64,000 nt of DNA from Lentzea fradiae. Lineage in GTDB: Bacteria; Actinomycetota; Actinomycetes; Mycobacteriales; Pseudonocardiaceae. Positions 23,904-33,193 of this stretch are shown piece by piece. Made by a program: the position numbers and the translations under genes. Location of the stretch: NCBI RefSeq assembly GCF_900100955.1, contig NZ_FNCC01000024.1:1-64000 (forward strand), read 5' to 3'. The notes below the pieces were generated by a model, which did not search any database, had not been told where the DNA came from, and saw nothing but the letters and a program-made list of their open reading frames with translations. Numbering within the stretch: the first letter of the stretch is position 1; each line of letters begins with the position of its first letter.

Positions 23904-25154
23904 ATGAGACCGCTGACCTTCAGCGACGACAAGGACAACGAGCAGGAGTGGCTCCCCGGCGGGGACCAGTCCGCCGAGAACGGTTTCCTGGAGTTCGTCG
24001 CCCGCCACCAAGCCGCGGACAACACGTCGTTCGGCATGATGGACATGGCAGCCGAAGAGGCGCTGATGTTCCTGAAGGACATCGGCGCGATCTGCCGGGT
24101 CAAGGGGTGGCAGGACGGGCGCACCGAGTACCGCGTCGTCACGGGGAGCGGCGACCACCGCACCCTGGCGGCCGAGTTCGCCCGCGGCGGCTTCACCGCA
24201 CTCGACCCGCACGGCCCGTGGCTGCCGGACGCCGAGACCTTCTTGCAGGCCCGAGCGGCCTTCCGCGAGCAACGAGTCACGGCCCTGCGCAACGCGACCC
24301 AGGCGCGGTCTCGTGACGAGGGCATCCGATCCGAGTTCGACAGGTCCGTCCTGCGACGGACCCACCCACGAGAACTGCGCCGCCGCCTCGAAATCCTGAC
24401 CCGGGTCGACGGCCGCGAGCCGGTCACGGTCTCTGGCGTCACCCACTACGGCTACGGCACCGGCAACACCGTCAACGCCTGGTTCACCGCCGAAGGCCGC
24501 GGCCTGGTGCTGACGTACGACCGTTCCAGCCCTCTTGTGTCCACAAAGGACACTCATGCGCACGCGGCGCTGTACGATGGCGTCCCGGCGGACCTCCTCG
24601 CCCTGGTGAAGGACGTACCTGCAACGGACACGACGTTCAACATCCCGCATCCCGACGGCGGTACCTTGGTGGCCGCCACCGGGATCTTCACCTTCTCCGG
24701 TCCGTGTGCGATGGCGGACGGCCTGGTGACGCGCCTGGAGGAGGACGGGCTGGACATCGAGGCCACCGGCGTCACCCGGCTGCTCGACCACTTCCTCGCG
24801 GCGCGAGAACTCACCCCCGAGGTGCTCGCGGAGGCAGGGGCGCGGTGGAGCCAGGAGGACATGGCGAAGGCCCTCGCACCGGACGAGGCAGAGGCCGCGC
24901 CACTCGACCGCGAGGCGTTGACCAGGTTCTGCAAGATCTGGGCCGACACCGGCTACAACGACCGGTGGGACGTGCACTACGTCCTGTTCGACAGCCGCAC
25001 GGTGGAGGAGGCGGGAGCGGCCCGCGACGACCTCCTGGAACTGGTGCGGACGCTGGGGCTCGAACGCGTCGACACCCCGCCGGGGGCCGCCACCGGTGAG
25101 GTGTGGGTCCGCACCGATCCCCGCATCGACGCGGAGCTCGGCAACTGGGCCTGA
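23904..25154 (+). CDS. Protein of unknown function (416 aa)
   Basis: This soluble, acidic protein has no signal peptide and no motif I recognise. It begins MRPLTFSDDKDNEQEW. The middle region has THYGYGTGNTVNAWFTAEGRGLVLTYDR, which reads as a beta-rich domain, and its last 130 residues are helical and acidic. Third-position GC and length support a real gene. It is divergent from the leftward membrane-protein operon (126 bp away) and converges on the next gene with only 38 bp between. Confidence 0.75.
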   Translation: MRPLTFSDDKDNEQEWLPGGDQSAENGFLEFVARHQAADNTSFGMMDMAAEEALMFLKDIGAICRVKGWQDGRTEYRVVTGSGDHRTLAAEFARGGFTALDPHGPWLPDAETFLQARAAFREQRVTALRNATQARSRDEGIRSEFDRSVLRRTHPRELRRRLEILTRVDGREPVTVSGVTHYGYGTGNTVNAWFTAEGRGLVLTYDRSSPLVSTKDTHAHAALYDGVPADLLALVKDVPATDTTFNIPHPDGGTLVAATGIFTFSGPCAMADGLVTRLEEDGLDIEATGVTRLLDHFLAARELTPEVLAEAGARWSQEDMAKALAPDEAEAAPLDREALTRFCKIWADTGYNDRWDVHYVLFDSRTVEEAGAARDDLLELVRTLGLERVDTPPGAATGEVWVRTDPRIDAELGNWA

Positions 25155-25192
25155 ACGGCGGCAGGTCTCCTGTGCGGCCCGAACGGGCGCGA

Positions 25193-25864
25193 TCACGCCG
25201 ATGGACTTCGCTGAGCGCGTTTTCTCAGCCACACTCCGAACCCTGTCGCGACGGAGACGAGACCGCCGAGGGCCACGACACCGGCGCAGGACAAGAGGAT
25301 CGCGGACGGCACGGTGGTCCAGCCCAGACGGTCGGCGGGAACGGGGCGCATCCAGCCGCTGGGATCGACGGACACGGTGAGGCGGCCACCCTCGGCCGTC
25401 TCGGTCGCGGGGTAAGCCGCCAGACGCCCGAGGTCCTGTCCGGTAGCGGCGTCGTCCACGTAGTAGGACCAGCCCGTCACGCCGCCGCTCTCGTTGTTCA
25501 TCGGCGCGATGTAGGTGACAACAGCCTCGGCCGGTGCGCCGAAGTGCGCGTGGTAGATCTGCGCACCGGAGAAGTACGTGGTGGTGCCGCCCACGAACAG
25601 AGCTGCGAGAGCGGCGAAGAAGAACGCGATGAGCGCGTTGGCGGTCATGCCTCCGTCAGAGGGCTCCAGTTCCTCCACGAACTCGAACGCCAGGACGAAG
25701 CCGAACAGCAGCAGAGCCGCCACGAGCGGAATGCCGAGCAACGCCCACAGGGCACCACTGGGCTGAAGGATGAGGACCGCGAGCGTCGCGAACGCCACCA
25801 GCCAGCACACGACCAGCACGACCACGCCCGCGCACAGCAGCCCGAACGGCTTCAGCTCACGCAT
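25193..25864 (-). CDS. Predicted four-helix membrane protein (223 aa)
   Basis: The protein has two N-terminal membrane helices (LLCAGVVVLVVCWLVAFATLAVLIL and the following pair near residue 45), a third near residue 80 and a fourth near the C-terminus (AILLSCAGVVALGGLVSVATG). Between helices three and four lies an extracytoplasmic-type domain of about 95 residues, with YFSGAQIYHAHFGAPAEA and SYYVDDAATGQDLG. The layout resembles DUF3592-like proteins, but assignment is uncertain. It is convergent with the 416-aa protein gene. Confidence 0.7.
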   Translation of the reverse strand: MRELKPFGLLCAGVVVLVVCWLVAFATLAVLILQPSGALWALLGIPLVAALLLFGFVLAFEFVEELEPSDGGMTANALIAFFFAALAALFVGGTTTYFSGAQIYHAHFGAPAEAVVTYIAPMNNESGGVTGWSYYVDDAATGQDLGRLAAYPATETAEGGRLTVSVDPSGWMRPVPADRLGWTTVPSAILLSCAGVVALGGLVSVATGFGVWLRKRAQRSPSA

Positions 25865-26022
25865 ACGGGTGTTCTACTCCGCCGGACCGGTGTGGGCTCC
25901 CGCTTGCCAAGGACACCTGTTCAGCCCTCGTCGTGCAGCGAACGGAGCAACCGTTGTGCCCGTTCGTGTTGCGGGCGGGCAGGCCCGTGCCGTTCCAGCC
26001 CACCCGTCCGGCGGAGGAACGG

Positions 26023-27060
26023 TCAGCGGGACGCTTCCTTCACCGAGGCCACGGTGTCGTGGAACAGCCGCTCGCACCGCTGCCAGGGCGAGGTCGCTCG
26101 CGGCAGGTCCCGCAGCAGCGGCAACAGGTCCGCGGAGAACGCTTCGGTGGCCTCCAGCGGCACCAGCGACGGCAGGTTGTCGATCGCGATGAGGTCCAGC
26201 GGCGGCTCGTCGCGCAACGTCCGCGCGGGCTGCTCCCAGCTCGTCGTGCTGTCGTAGATCGGCAGGACGTTGAACGGCGAGCCGACGTCGCACGTCACGT
26301 CGCACACCGTTCGCAGCGCGCGTTCCGGTGCGTCGAGGTCGGCGGGACGCAGGAACGGTGGCACTGGCGCGGACGTGAGCACCGTGTTGACCATGAGCTC
26401 GTGCCGCAGCAGCGCCGGGCGGTCCAGGTCGCGCGTCTCGGCGACGTCCCAGCGCGTCGGCGTGACGCCCGCCGCCGTCAGGGCGCGGTCCGCGCCACGG
26501 CCGCACCGTCCCAGCGCACCGATCACGATGGCGCTCATCGGGTCGCCGCCGGACAGCCGCGCGTCCAGGTCGGGGACGGACGTCGGCCGCAGCGGCGCGT
26601 CCAGCTCGCCGCGGTGGTGCAGCACGGCCAGTGCCGCGCCCACGTAGCCCGCCCAGTAGCCGAACGCCGCCAGCCGCCTGCCCGAGTCGTCGGTGAGGTA
26701 CTCCAGGTCGAGCAGCACGCCGCCGCCCGCGTCGAACCGGCGCAGCAGCCGTTCCGCGCCCTCCTGCTGCTTGTAGGCGTGGCCGAAGAACACGTGCCGG
26801 TGCCGCAGCTCGGCCGGCTGGTCCGGCAGTTCCTTGAGCCCGACCACGACGGCGTCGCGCGGCGCGTCGACCCAGCTGCCCGTCTCCGCCACGGTGCAGC
26901 CCGCGGCGGCGTACTCCTCGATCGGGTGCACGCGTTGCGCCGACTCCTCGACCGTCACGGCGAAGCCCTCGCGCACGAGCGCGGCGGCGTCGGCGGGCGT
27001 GATCGGCGCGCGGCGTTCCGTTGCCCGCACCTCGCTGCGCATCCACAGTTCAACCGTCAT
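26023..27060 (-). CDS. Saccharopine dehydrogenase-like (NAD, lysine-forming type)
   Basis: This 345-aa protein resembles the LYS1-type saccharopine dehydrogenase. The N-terminus, LWMRSEVRATERRAPITPADA, matches the alanine-dehydrogenase/saccharopine-type fold with the conserved Arg-Arg and Pro-rich start. A second Rossmann half follows (SAIVIGALGRCGRGADRAL, GxxGxxG). VCDVTCDVGSPFNVLPIYD is a typical substrate loop. The enzyme interconverts saccharopine with lysine and 2-oxoglutarate. In bacteria its role varies and may be lysine catabolism or secondary metabolism. It stands alone here. Confidence 0.85.
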   Translation of the reverse strand: MTVELWMRSEVRATERRAPITPADAAALVREGFAVTVEESAQRVHPIEEYAAAGCTVAETGSWVDAPRDAVVVGLKELPDQPAELRHRHVFFGHAYKQQEGAERLLRRFDAGGGVLLDLEYLTDDSGRRLAAFGYWAGYVGAALAVLHHRGELDAPLRPTSVPDLDARLSGGDPMSAIVIGALGRCGRGADRALTAAGVTPTRWDVAETRDLDRPALLRHELMVNTVLTSAPVPPFLRPADLDAPERALRTVCDVTCDVGSPFNVLPIYDSTTSWEQPARTLRDEPPLDLIAIDNLPSLVPLEATEAFSADLLPLLRDLPRATSPWQRCERLFHDTVASVKEASR

Positions 27061-27118
27061 GCCGTGGAAGGTAGCGGTAGCGGCCGATCACCCGCCCGGC
27101 ACGGCGGCGGGACGACGA

Positions 27119-27149
27119 GGACCCCGGGCACTCGGAGTGCCCGGGGTCC
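27119..27149 (-). terminator. Rho-independent-type terminator of the alpha-galactosidase gene
   Basis: Bases 27119-27132 and 27136-27149 form a perfect 14-bp GC-rich stem with a 3-nt loop. The hairpin begins 16 bp after the leftward alpha-galactosidase stop. No U-tract is present. Confidence 0.8.
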
Positions 27150-27164
27150 ACACGCGAGTCCCGG

Positions 27165-28823
27165 TCAGACTCGGGTCCACCGCTGGTTGGCGCCGTCATG
27201 GCAGGTCCAGACGATCACCGCCGTGTTGTTCGCCGTGCCGTTGTTGTTGACGTCCAGGCACAACCCGTTTCGCGTGTTGCTGATCGTGCCGTTGCCGTTG
27301 AGAGTCCACTGCTGGTGCGTGCCGCCGTTGCAGTCCCACAGCTGGACCTTCGTGCCTGCGGTGGCGTTGGTGGGCGTCTCCAGGCACTTGCCGAGCAGCT
27401 GCAAGGTGTTGCCGCTCTGCGTGAACCGCTGGTTGGCGGCGCCGTGGCAGTCCCAGATCACCGGTTGGGTGCCGTTGGCGGTGGAGCTCTCGGGCGCGTC
27501 CACGCACCGGCCGGCCGACGCGCTGCGCAGCGCGAAGGTCGTGGGCAGCGGGGTGTTGCCGCCGCCGCTCACCCGGAACACCGCGGTGCCGTGGGCGGGG
27601 ACGCTCGCCGAGATCGTGCCCGTGCTCGTCGAGGTCGCTCCCGTCCAGAGGTCGCGCAGGGTGAAGGAGCTCCCGGACTTGCCGATGGTGCTCGCGGTCG
27701 TCGAGATGGTCGTGGTGCTGTTGCCCTGGTTCAGCATGGCCACCGCCACGTCGCCGTTGGCGAGCCGCTTGGCGAGCACGCGCCGGGTGCCGTCGGAGGA
27801 GACCTGGACGCCTTGCAGGCCCAGGGGGTCCTGGTTGACCGCGATCAGGTCGCTGTTGTTGAGGATGCTCAGGGTGGCCGCGGACGCGTTGCGCACGTCG
27901 TTGCCCGCGATCAGGGGTGAGGCCATGACCGCCCACATGGCGAAGTGGCTGCGCTGCTCGGTGTCGGTCATGCCCCCGTTGCCGACCTCCATCATGTCGG
28001 GGTCGTTGAAGCCGCCGGGCCGGGCGTACGAGGCGAGCGGGACGGTCCAGTCGATGATGTTCTTGACGCCCATGAACGAGTTGCCGTCACTGCCGGTGTC
28101 CCACCGGTTGGTGATGTCCTCGGTGGTGCGCCACATGTTCGCGACGTCGCCCCAGTCGCGCAGAGGGCCGGTCTTGGCGTGGATGCTGTTGGGGTTGATG
28201 CTGTAGACGATCGGCCTGCCGGTGGCGGCCAGCGCGTCCCGCATCTTCGCGAAGTCCCTGACCTGGTCGTCGATCGAGCCCTGCGGCGAGCACCAGTCGT
28301 ACTTGAGGTAGTCCACGCCCCACGCGGCGAACTGGCGCGCGTCCTGCTCCTCGTGGCCCTTGCTCCCGGTGGATCCGGGGAAGGCGTTGAAGTACTGCGC
28401 GCACGTCTTGGCCGCCGGCACCTGGTAGAGGCCGAACTTCAGGCCCTTGCCGTGCAGGTAGTCCCCGAGCGCCTTCATCCCGCTGGGGAAGCGGGTGGGG
28501 TGCGCGCGGAGGTTGCCCTGGGAGTCCCGCTCGGGGTCGAACCAGCAGTCGTCGACCACCACGTACTGGTAGCCCCGTGCGGCCATGCCGTTGGCGACCA
28601 TGGCGTCGGCGGTCTGCCGGATCAGCTGCTCGCTGATGTTGCAGCCGAACGTGTTCCACGTGTTCCAGCCCATCGGCGGGGTGCGGGCCACGCCGTTCTC
28701 CAGGGCCTGGGCCGGAGCGGCGGCGGTGGTCGTCGCGGTGACCGCACCGGCGACCGCCAGGGCGGCGGCTGCCAGCAGCGCGGCGAACCGCCTGCGGTGG
28801 GGAGACAGGGGTGATCGGGTCAT
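27165..28823 (-). CDS. Secreted GH27 alpha-galactosidase with C-terminal ricin-type CBM13
   Basis: This 552-aa secreted enzyme has an N-terminal signal peptide of about 40 residues (RRFAALLAAAALAVAGAV). The GH27 catalytic domain (about 42-400) contains PPMGWNTWNTFGCNI, the nucleophile Asp176 in YLKYDWC and the acid/base Asp276 in NDPDMMEVG. It should release terminal alpha-1,6-galactose from galactomannan or oligosaccharides. The C-terminus (about 425-552) is a ricin-B/CBM13 module with QRF/QQW/QRW repeats. The ATG at 28823 follows a GAAGGA ribosome site and was preferred over longer open frame lacking a signal peptide. It is divergent from the CE15 gene with shared LacI-type operators. Confidence 0.93.
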   Translation of the reverse strand: MTRSPLSPHRRRFAALLAAAALAVAGAVTATTTAAAPAQALENGVARTPPMGWNTWNTFGCNISEQLIRQTADAMVANGMAARGYQYVVVDDCWFDPERDSQGNLRAHPTRFPSGMKALGDYLHGKGLKFGLYQVPAAKTCAQYFNAFPGSTGSKGHEEQDARQFAAWGVDYLKYDWCSPQGSIDDQVRDFAKMRDALAATGRPIVYSINPNSIHAKTGPLRDWGDVANMWRTTEDITNRWDTGSDGNSFMGVKNIIDWTVPLASYARPGGFNDPDMMEVGNGGMTDTEQRSHFAMWAVMASPLIAGNDVRNASAATLSILNNSDLIAVNQDPLGLQGVQVSSDGTRRVLAKRLANGDVAVAMLNQGNSTTTISTTASTIGKSGSSFTLRDLWTGATSTSTGTISASVPAHGTAVFRVSGGGNTPLPTTFALRSASAGRCVDAPESSTANGTQPVIWDCHGAANQRFTQSGNTLQLLGKCLETPTNATAGTKVQLWDCNGGTHQQWTLNGNGTISNTRNGLCLDVNNNGTANNTAVIVWTCHDGANQRWTRV

Positions 28824-28882
28824 GGCGTTCCTTCGTCGATGTGGTCTGGCACCGTTGCCGGTTTTTCCGCTGCGGCGGACAC

Positions 28883-28926
28883 AATTCGACACCTTCGATG
28901 ATCGACCGGACGGAGGGTGTCGAATT
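28883..28926. promoter_or_regulatory. Perfect 11-bp inverted repeat in the alpha-galactosidase leader
   Basis: Bases 28883-28893 and 28916-28926 are perfect inverted copies (AATTCGACACC type) separated by 22 nt. The repeat lies between the LacI-type operator (28942) and the gene start (28823). Two-turn spacing between arms would suit a dimeric regulator. A leader stem-loop is the alternative. Confidence 0.45.
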
Positions 28927-28941
28927 CGATTCGATCGCAAC

Positions 28942-28953
28942 GTTAGCGCTAAC
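28942..28953. promoter_or_regulatory. LacI-type operator, perfect palindrome
   Basis: GTTAGCGCTAAC is a perfect 12-bp palindrome with the central CG step typical of LacI/GalR-family operators of sugar-utilisation genes in actinomycetes. It lies 119 bp upstream of the alpha-galactosidase start and about 410 bp from the CE15 start. Confidence 0.75.
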
Positions 28954-29156
28954 AATTCGCGGAATACGACTTTCCCGGATCGGATGCCCGTCTGTCAATG
29001 TCCGGCCGGATTGACGACTCGGCGAGTGGTCGCTGCGGCACGCCGGTGCGAACCGTTCATTTGGTGCTTCTTGCTGGGAGTAGCCGCTGGTCAAGCTGCG
29101 GTCTTGCCTCGTTCGGGTCCTGGCTGGGGATTGGTTCGTAAAGGAGCGCTGTGAAT

Positions 29157-29168
29157 GTGAGCGTTAAA
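29157..29168. promoter_or_regulatory. LacI-type operator-like site upstream of CE15
   Basis: GTGAGCGTTAAA fits GTNANCGNTNA, the core shared with the palindrome at 28942 and the site at 35883, except at the last base. It lies about 195 bp before the glucuronoyl esterase start. It is weaker than the other two copies. Confidence 0.5.
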
Positions 29169-29362
29169 GCGGCAAAGTCGTGCGGGACTGGCGGTGGTGG
29201 CCGGACTCGGGGTGGCCGCCCCGAGTGGACCAGTGCGCGGATGGTCCCGACAGCGCAAAAGTCCGTGGTTCCGTTGACGGTTTCCGGGTCGTGCCTGAAA
29301 CTTCAGTTCTCGAATTGATTTCCGTCGCCGCGTCCGCCTCTCTCCACCCGAAGGAGTGCTCA

Positions 29363-30997
29363 GTGACCGGCAGTTCAAGCCGCCTCCGCACCCGTTGGAC
29401 AGCCGTCGCGCTCGCGGCGGCGTCGCTCACGCTCGCCGGATCGGCGATCGCGCTCACCCGGACAGCCCCCGCCGAGGCCGCCGTGACCGTCGCGGCGGTG
29501 GAGGACGACGGCGCCGGTTGCCAGGTGACGCTGCCCGGATCCACGCCCTCGAACTCGCGGTTGCCCGATCCGTTCACCCGGATCGACGGCACCCGCATCA
29601 CCTCGAAGTCCGACTGGCGGTGCCGGCGGGCGGAGATCCGGGAGCTGGCCGAGCGCCACGTCCTCGGTGACAAGCCCGCCAAGCCGACCGGTGTCACTGG
29701 CACTGTCTCCAGCGACCGCATCACCGTGAACGTCTCGCACAACGGCCGCAGCGCCACCTTCTCGGCGAGCGTGCAGCTGCCCAGCGGCACCGGCCCGTTC
29801 CCCGCGGTGGTGGTCTACGGCGGGTTCGGCGCGGACACCGCCACCATCAGGGCCGCCGGTGCCGCGGTGATCAGCTACGACCCGTACGCGGTGGGCCAGG
29901 AGGGCACCGGGCGCGGCAACAAGCAGGGCGCCTTCTACACCCTGTACGGCAACACCAGCTCCACCGGGCTGCTCGCCGCTTGGGCCTGGGGCGTGAGCCG
30001 GATCATCGACGTCATCGAGTCCAGCGGGGGCACCGTCCTGAAGGCCGACGCGACCGGTGTGACCGGGTGCTCGCGGTTCGGCAAGGGCGCCTTCATCGCC
30101 GGTGTCCTCGACCAGCGCATCGGCCTGACCATGCCGATCGAGTCGGGCACCGCGGGCGTGCCGATCTACCGGGGCGTCCCGGGAGAAGGTGCGCAAAGCC
30201 TGAGCAGCGCCTACGGCGAGCAACCCTGGTTCGGTGACGCGTTCGGCTCCTTCACCGGCAACCCCGCCGCCCTGCCCGTCGACACCCACCAGCTGGTGGC
30301 CATGGTCGCCCCTCGCGGCCTGTTCGTCATGGACAACCCGCACATCGCCAACCTCGGGCCCCGTTCGGCGTCCGTGGCGGCGCTGGGAGGCGCGGAGGTC
30401 TACAAGGCGCTGGGCGCGGGCGGCAACATCACCTACCACTCCAACGTCTCCAACGGCAGCCACTGCGCCAACCGTCCGGAGTGGACCGCCCCGCTCCAGC
30501 AGAACATCGCCAAGTTCCTGCGCAACTCGGGCAGCTACACCGGTTCCATCCAGATGCACAGCAGCGCCACCGGCAACCTGTCCCAGTGGCGTGACTGGAC
30601 CACCCCCACCCTCTCCGACGGACCGACCACGACGACCACCACGTCCACCACCACCACCACGACCAGCACCACCACGACGACTACGACCACGACCACGACA
30701 CAGCCGGGAGGTTGCACGGCGTCCGTGGCCCTCAACCAGTGGACCGGCGGCTTCGTCGCCACCGTCAAGGTCACCGCGGGTTCCGCACCGCTCAGCGGCT
30801 GGAAGGTCTCGATGACCCTGCCTTCGGGAGCGGGCATCACCAACGCCTGGAACGTCAACCGCAGCGGGAGCTCCGGGGCGGTCGACTTCACGAACGTCGC
30901 TTTCAACGGCTCCGTCCCGGCCGGCCAGTCGGTCGAGTTCGGCTACCAGGCCACCGGCAGCGGTGCGGGGATGTCCCCCACCTGCTCGGCCGCCTGA
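29363..30997 (+). CDS. Secreted CE15 glucuronoyl esterase with C-terminal CBM2
   Basis: This 544-aa enzyme is predicted to hydrolyse ester bonds between lignin alcohols and 4-O-methylglucuronic acid on xylan. The GTG at 29363, after a GAAGGAG ribosome site, gives a signal peptide (VALAAASLTLAGSAIAL). The catalytic domain carries the CE15 signature GCSRFGKGA with nucleophile Ser237, and His367 in NGSHC. A Thr-rich linker (nt 30621-30703) leads to a family 2 cellulose-binding module of about 95 residues with paired cysteines and GGFVATVKVTAGSAPLSGW. It is divergent from the alpha-galactosidase and convergent with GH43. Confidence 0.92.
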   Translation: MTGSSSRLRTRWTAVALAAASLTLAGSAIALTRTAPAEAAVTVAAVEDDGAGCQVTLPGSTPSNSRLPDPFTRIDGTRITSKSDWRCRRAEIRELAERHVLGDKPAKPTGVTGTVSSDRITVNVSHNGRSATFSASVQLPSGTGPFPAVVVYGGFGADTATIRAAGAAVISYDPYAVGQEGTGRGNKQGAFYTLYGNTSSTGLLAAWAWGVSRIIDVIESSGGTVLKADATGVTGCSRFGKGAFIAGVLDQRIGLTMPIESGTAGVPIYRGVPGEGAQSLSSAYGEQPWFGDAFGSFTGNPAALPVDTHQLVAMVAPRGLFVMDNPHIANLGPRSASVAALGGAEVYKALGAGGNITYHSNVSNGSHCANRPEWTAPLQQNIAKFLRNSGSYTGSIQMHSSATGNLSQWRDWTTPTLSDGPTTTTTTSTTTTTTSTTTTTTTTTTTQPGGCTASVALNQWTGGFVATVKVTAGSAPLSGWKVSMTLPSGAGITNAWNVNRSGSSGAVDFTNVAFNGSVPAGQSVEFGYQATGSGAGMSPTCSAA

Positions 30998-31002
30998 GGT
31001 CG

Positions 31003-31036
31003 GTCCCGGTGCGGGGCGGCGGCCCCGCACCGGGAC
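31003..31036. terminator. Bidirectional terminator between CE15 and GH43 genes
   Basis: Bases 31003-31017 and 31022-31036 form a perfect 15-bp stem with a 4-nt loop. It lies in the 50-bp gap between two convergent stop codons and so can end both transcripts. Confidence 0.85.
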
Positions 31037-31047
31037 GGGCCGCGAGG

Positions 31048-33129
31048 TCATGGTGTCGACAGGTCGAACTTGCGGACGGTGACCGCTCCGCCCAGGGCCT
31101 GGGTGGCGTGGTTGAAGATGCCGAAGCGGTAGCCCATGAAGAACTGCCAGGTGTTGTTGAGGGTGAAGCTCGGCCCGAGCGCGGTGAAGTTCGTGCCGTC
31201 GGTGCTGTAGGAGAAGCGGGCGACGCGGTTGGCGCCGGGTTGGATGTCGGCGTTGATCCGCAGCCACACCCGGCCACCGCTGATCGCGGCGCTCGCGGCT
31301 TCGCTGCCGGTGCTGGTGGTGCGCCAGTTGCTGTCCATGGCCAGGCCGGTGGTCATGGACACGCGTGTCTGGCCGTTGTCGCGTTTGACGCCGATCCAGG
31401 CGGAGGACTGGCGCAGCATGGCGAGACCGGACCGGTCGCCGTCGCGCATCGTGCTGTAGTCCAGTTCGATGGTGGCGGTGGAGGTCGGTCCCTGGATGCG
31501 GTGGGTGAGGGTGTTGCGCGCGGCGTACAGGTCGTTGGTGACCGTGGCCGTCTGCAACGTCAGCCCGTTGTTCACCGAGTACCGGCTGGTGTCGGGGTCG
31601 TGGTTCCACTCCCACTGCGGGCCCAGCGTCGTGCCCGCGAAGGTGTCGGTCCCGGTGAGCGGTGTGACCGGGCGCGTGGGCAGCGGCGAGGGGTAGTTGA
31701 CGCCCCATCGGCCGTTGACCGTCTGCAACGTCGGCCAGCCGTCCGCGGTCCAGGTGATCGGGGCGAGGGCCGGGACGCGGCCGCCGGGGTAGGCGTCGAC
31801 GAACGACATGTAGTACCAGGACCCGTTCTGCGTCTGGACCAGGCCGCCCTGGTGGGGCACGCCGCCGCCGGAGATCGGCCCCGGCAGGTCGAGCAGGACC
31901 TGGCGCAGGGTGTAGGGGCCGAACGGGTTGCTCGCCTTGAGCACGTACTGGCCGTTGGCGGGCCGGGTCAGCCAGATGTAGTAGCTGCCGTTGCGCTTGT
32001 AGAAGCGCGCTCCCTCAAGGGTTCCGATGTTCGACGGGGTCTGGAACACCTGCTGCGCGCGGACCTGGCTGCGGCCGTCGGCGGACAGCTGGGCGACGCT
32101 GATGGTGCCGTTGCCGTAGGCGACGTACATGGTGTCGTTGTCGTCGATGAGCATGCCCGCGTCGTAGTAGCACTGGTCGAGCTGGGCGTGCCGGTTCCAC
32201 GGCCCCTCGACGCTGGGCGCGGTGTAGATGTAGGTGTCGTTGAACTCGATGCACCCGGCCCAGTAGTAGGTGCGGTTGCTCGGCCGGTACTGCAAGGTCG
32301 ACGCCCAGATGCCCTTGACGTACGCGCGTTGGTCGTTGGTCAGGTCGTACTTGCTGCCGAAGTCCAGCGAGGGCACGGAGTGGCCCGCGAACTCCCAGTT
32401 GACCAGGTCGTAGGAGCGCAGGATCGGCGCGCCGGGGGAGTAGTGCATGGTGGAGGCGGTCATGTAGTAGGCGTCCCCGACCCGGATGACCTCGACGTCG
32501 GCGAAGTCCTGCCACACCACCGGGTTGGTGTACTGCCCGCCCGGTGCCGGGGTCGTCGTGGTGGTCGTGGTTCCCCCGCCGACGCGGACGAGCTGCCACT
32601 GCTGGTTGGTGCCGCCCCAGTCGGAGTACTGCACGATGTTGGCGCCGTCTGCGGTGGACGCGTTCTGGACCTCGACGGCCTTGTTGCTGTTGCGGTTGAT
32701 CAGGCGGACGTGGCCGCCGTCGGAGTCGGCCAGGCGGAACTGCTGGTTGGAACCGTTGCCGTCGGCCCACTGGACGACGTTCGCGCCGTCGGCGGTGGAG
32801 AAGTTGTAGACGTCGAGCACCTTGCCGGAGTGGCGCGACTTGAGGCGGTAGTAGCCGCCGCCGGAGTCGACGAACTGCCACTGCTGGTTGTTGCCGTCGT
32901 TGCGGGTCCACTGGGTGATCCGCGCGCCGTCGTCGGTGGCCAGGTTGTAGACGTCCAGCGCCTTGCCGCTGTTGCGGTTGACCAGGACGTACCACGCGCT
33001 CGTGTCGACCGTCGCCGCCGAGCTCGGAGTGCCGGCGAGCGCGGCCATCACGGTGCCGAGGAACGTGATGACGGCGGCGGCGAGGGCGCCGGTGACCCGG
33101 CGCCGTCGAGCGGAGGATCGTTCTTTCAC
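31048..33129 (-). CDS. Secreted GH43 enzyme with N-terminal CBM13 and C-terminal beta-sandwich
   Basis: This 693-aa protein starts at GTG 33129, after an AAGGAGCACCTCC site. In order it has a signal peptide (about 1-39), a ricin-type CBM13 module (about 43-183, three QQW/QQF repeats), a Thr-rich linker (184-198), a five-blade GH43 domain and a C-terminal concanavalin-like sandwich. The expected GH43 acids are visible: Asp211 in DFADVEV as base, YYDAGMLIDD for the pKa-modulating Asp, and Glu in LEGARFYKRNG as acid. The substrate is probably arabinose- or xylose-containing hemicellulose. It is downstream of the GH127 gene (64 bp) and likely in the same operon. Confidence 0.92.
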   Translation of the reverse strand: MKERSSARRRRVTGALAAAVITFLGTVMAALAGTPSSAATVDTSAWYVLVNRNSGKALDVYNLATDDGARITQWTRNDGNNQQWQFVDSGGGYYRLKSRHSGKVLDVYNFSTADGANVVQWADGNGSNQQFRLADSDGGHVRLINRNSNKAVEVQNASTADGANIVQYSDWGGTNQQWQLVRVGGGTTTTTTTPAPGGQYTNPVVWQDFADVEVIRVGDAYYMTASTMHYSPGAPILRSYDLVNWEFAGHSVPSLDFGSKYDLTNDQRAYVKGIWASTLQYRPSNRTYYWAGCIEFNDTYIYTAPSVEGPWNRHAQLDQCYYDAGMLIDDNDTMYVAYGNGTISVAQLSADGRSQVRAQQVFQTPSNIGTLEGARFYKRNGSYYIWLTRPANGQYVLKASNPFGPYTLRQVLLDLPGPISGGGVPHQGGLVQTQNGSWYYMSFVDAYPGGRVPALAPITWTADGWPTLQTVNGRWGVNYPSPLPTRPVTPLTGTDTFAGTTLGPQWEWNHDPDTSRYSVNNGLTLQTATVTNDLYAARNTLTHRIQGPTSTATIELDYSTMRDGDRSGLAMLRQSSAWIGVKRDNGQTRVSMTTGLAMDSNWRTTSTGSEAASAAISGGRVWLRINADIQPGANRVARFSYSTDGTNFTALGPSFTLNNTWQFFMGYRFGIFNHATQALGGAVTVRKFDLSTP

Positions 33130-33193
33130 GGAGGTGCTCCTTACTCTGCGGGACAGCCGACACGGACGAGTTGCCACGGTCGCGGGGACGGCG

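Noticed and set aside
25933-28206. Long plus-strand frame across the saccharopine dehydrogenase and alpha-galactosidase genes
   Set aside because: It is the complement of two clearly identified minus-strand genes and carries no motif.
30621-30703. ACC/ACG-rich simple repeat as a possible recombination site
   Set aside because: It encodes the Thr-rich linker between the CE15 domain and CBM2, a normal feature of modular CAZymes.
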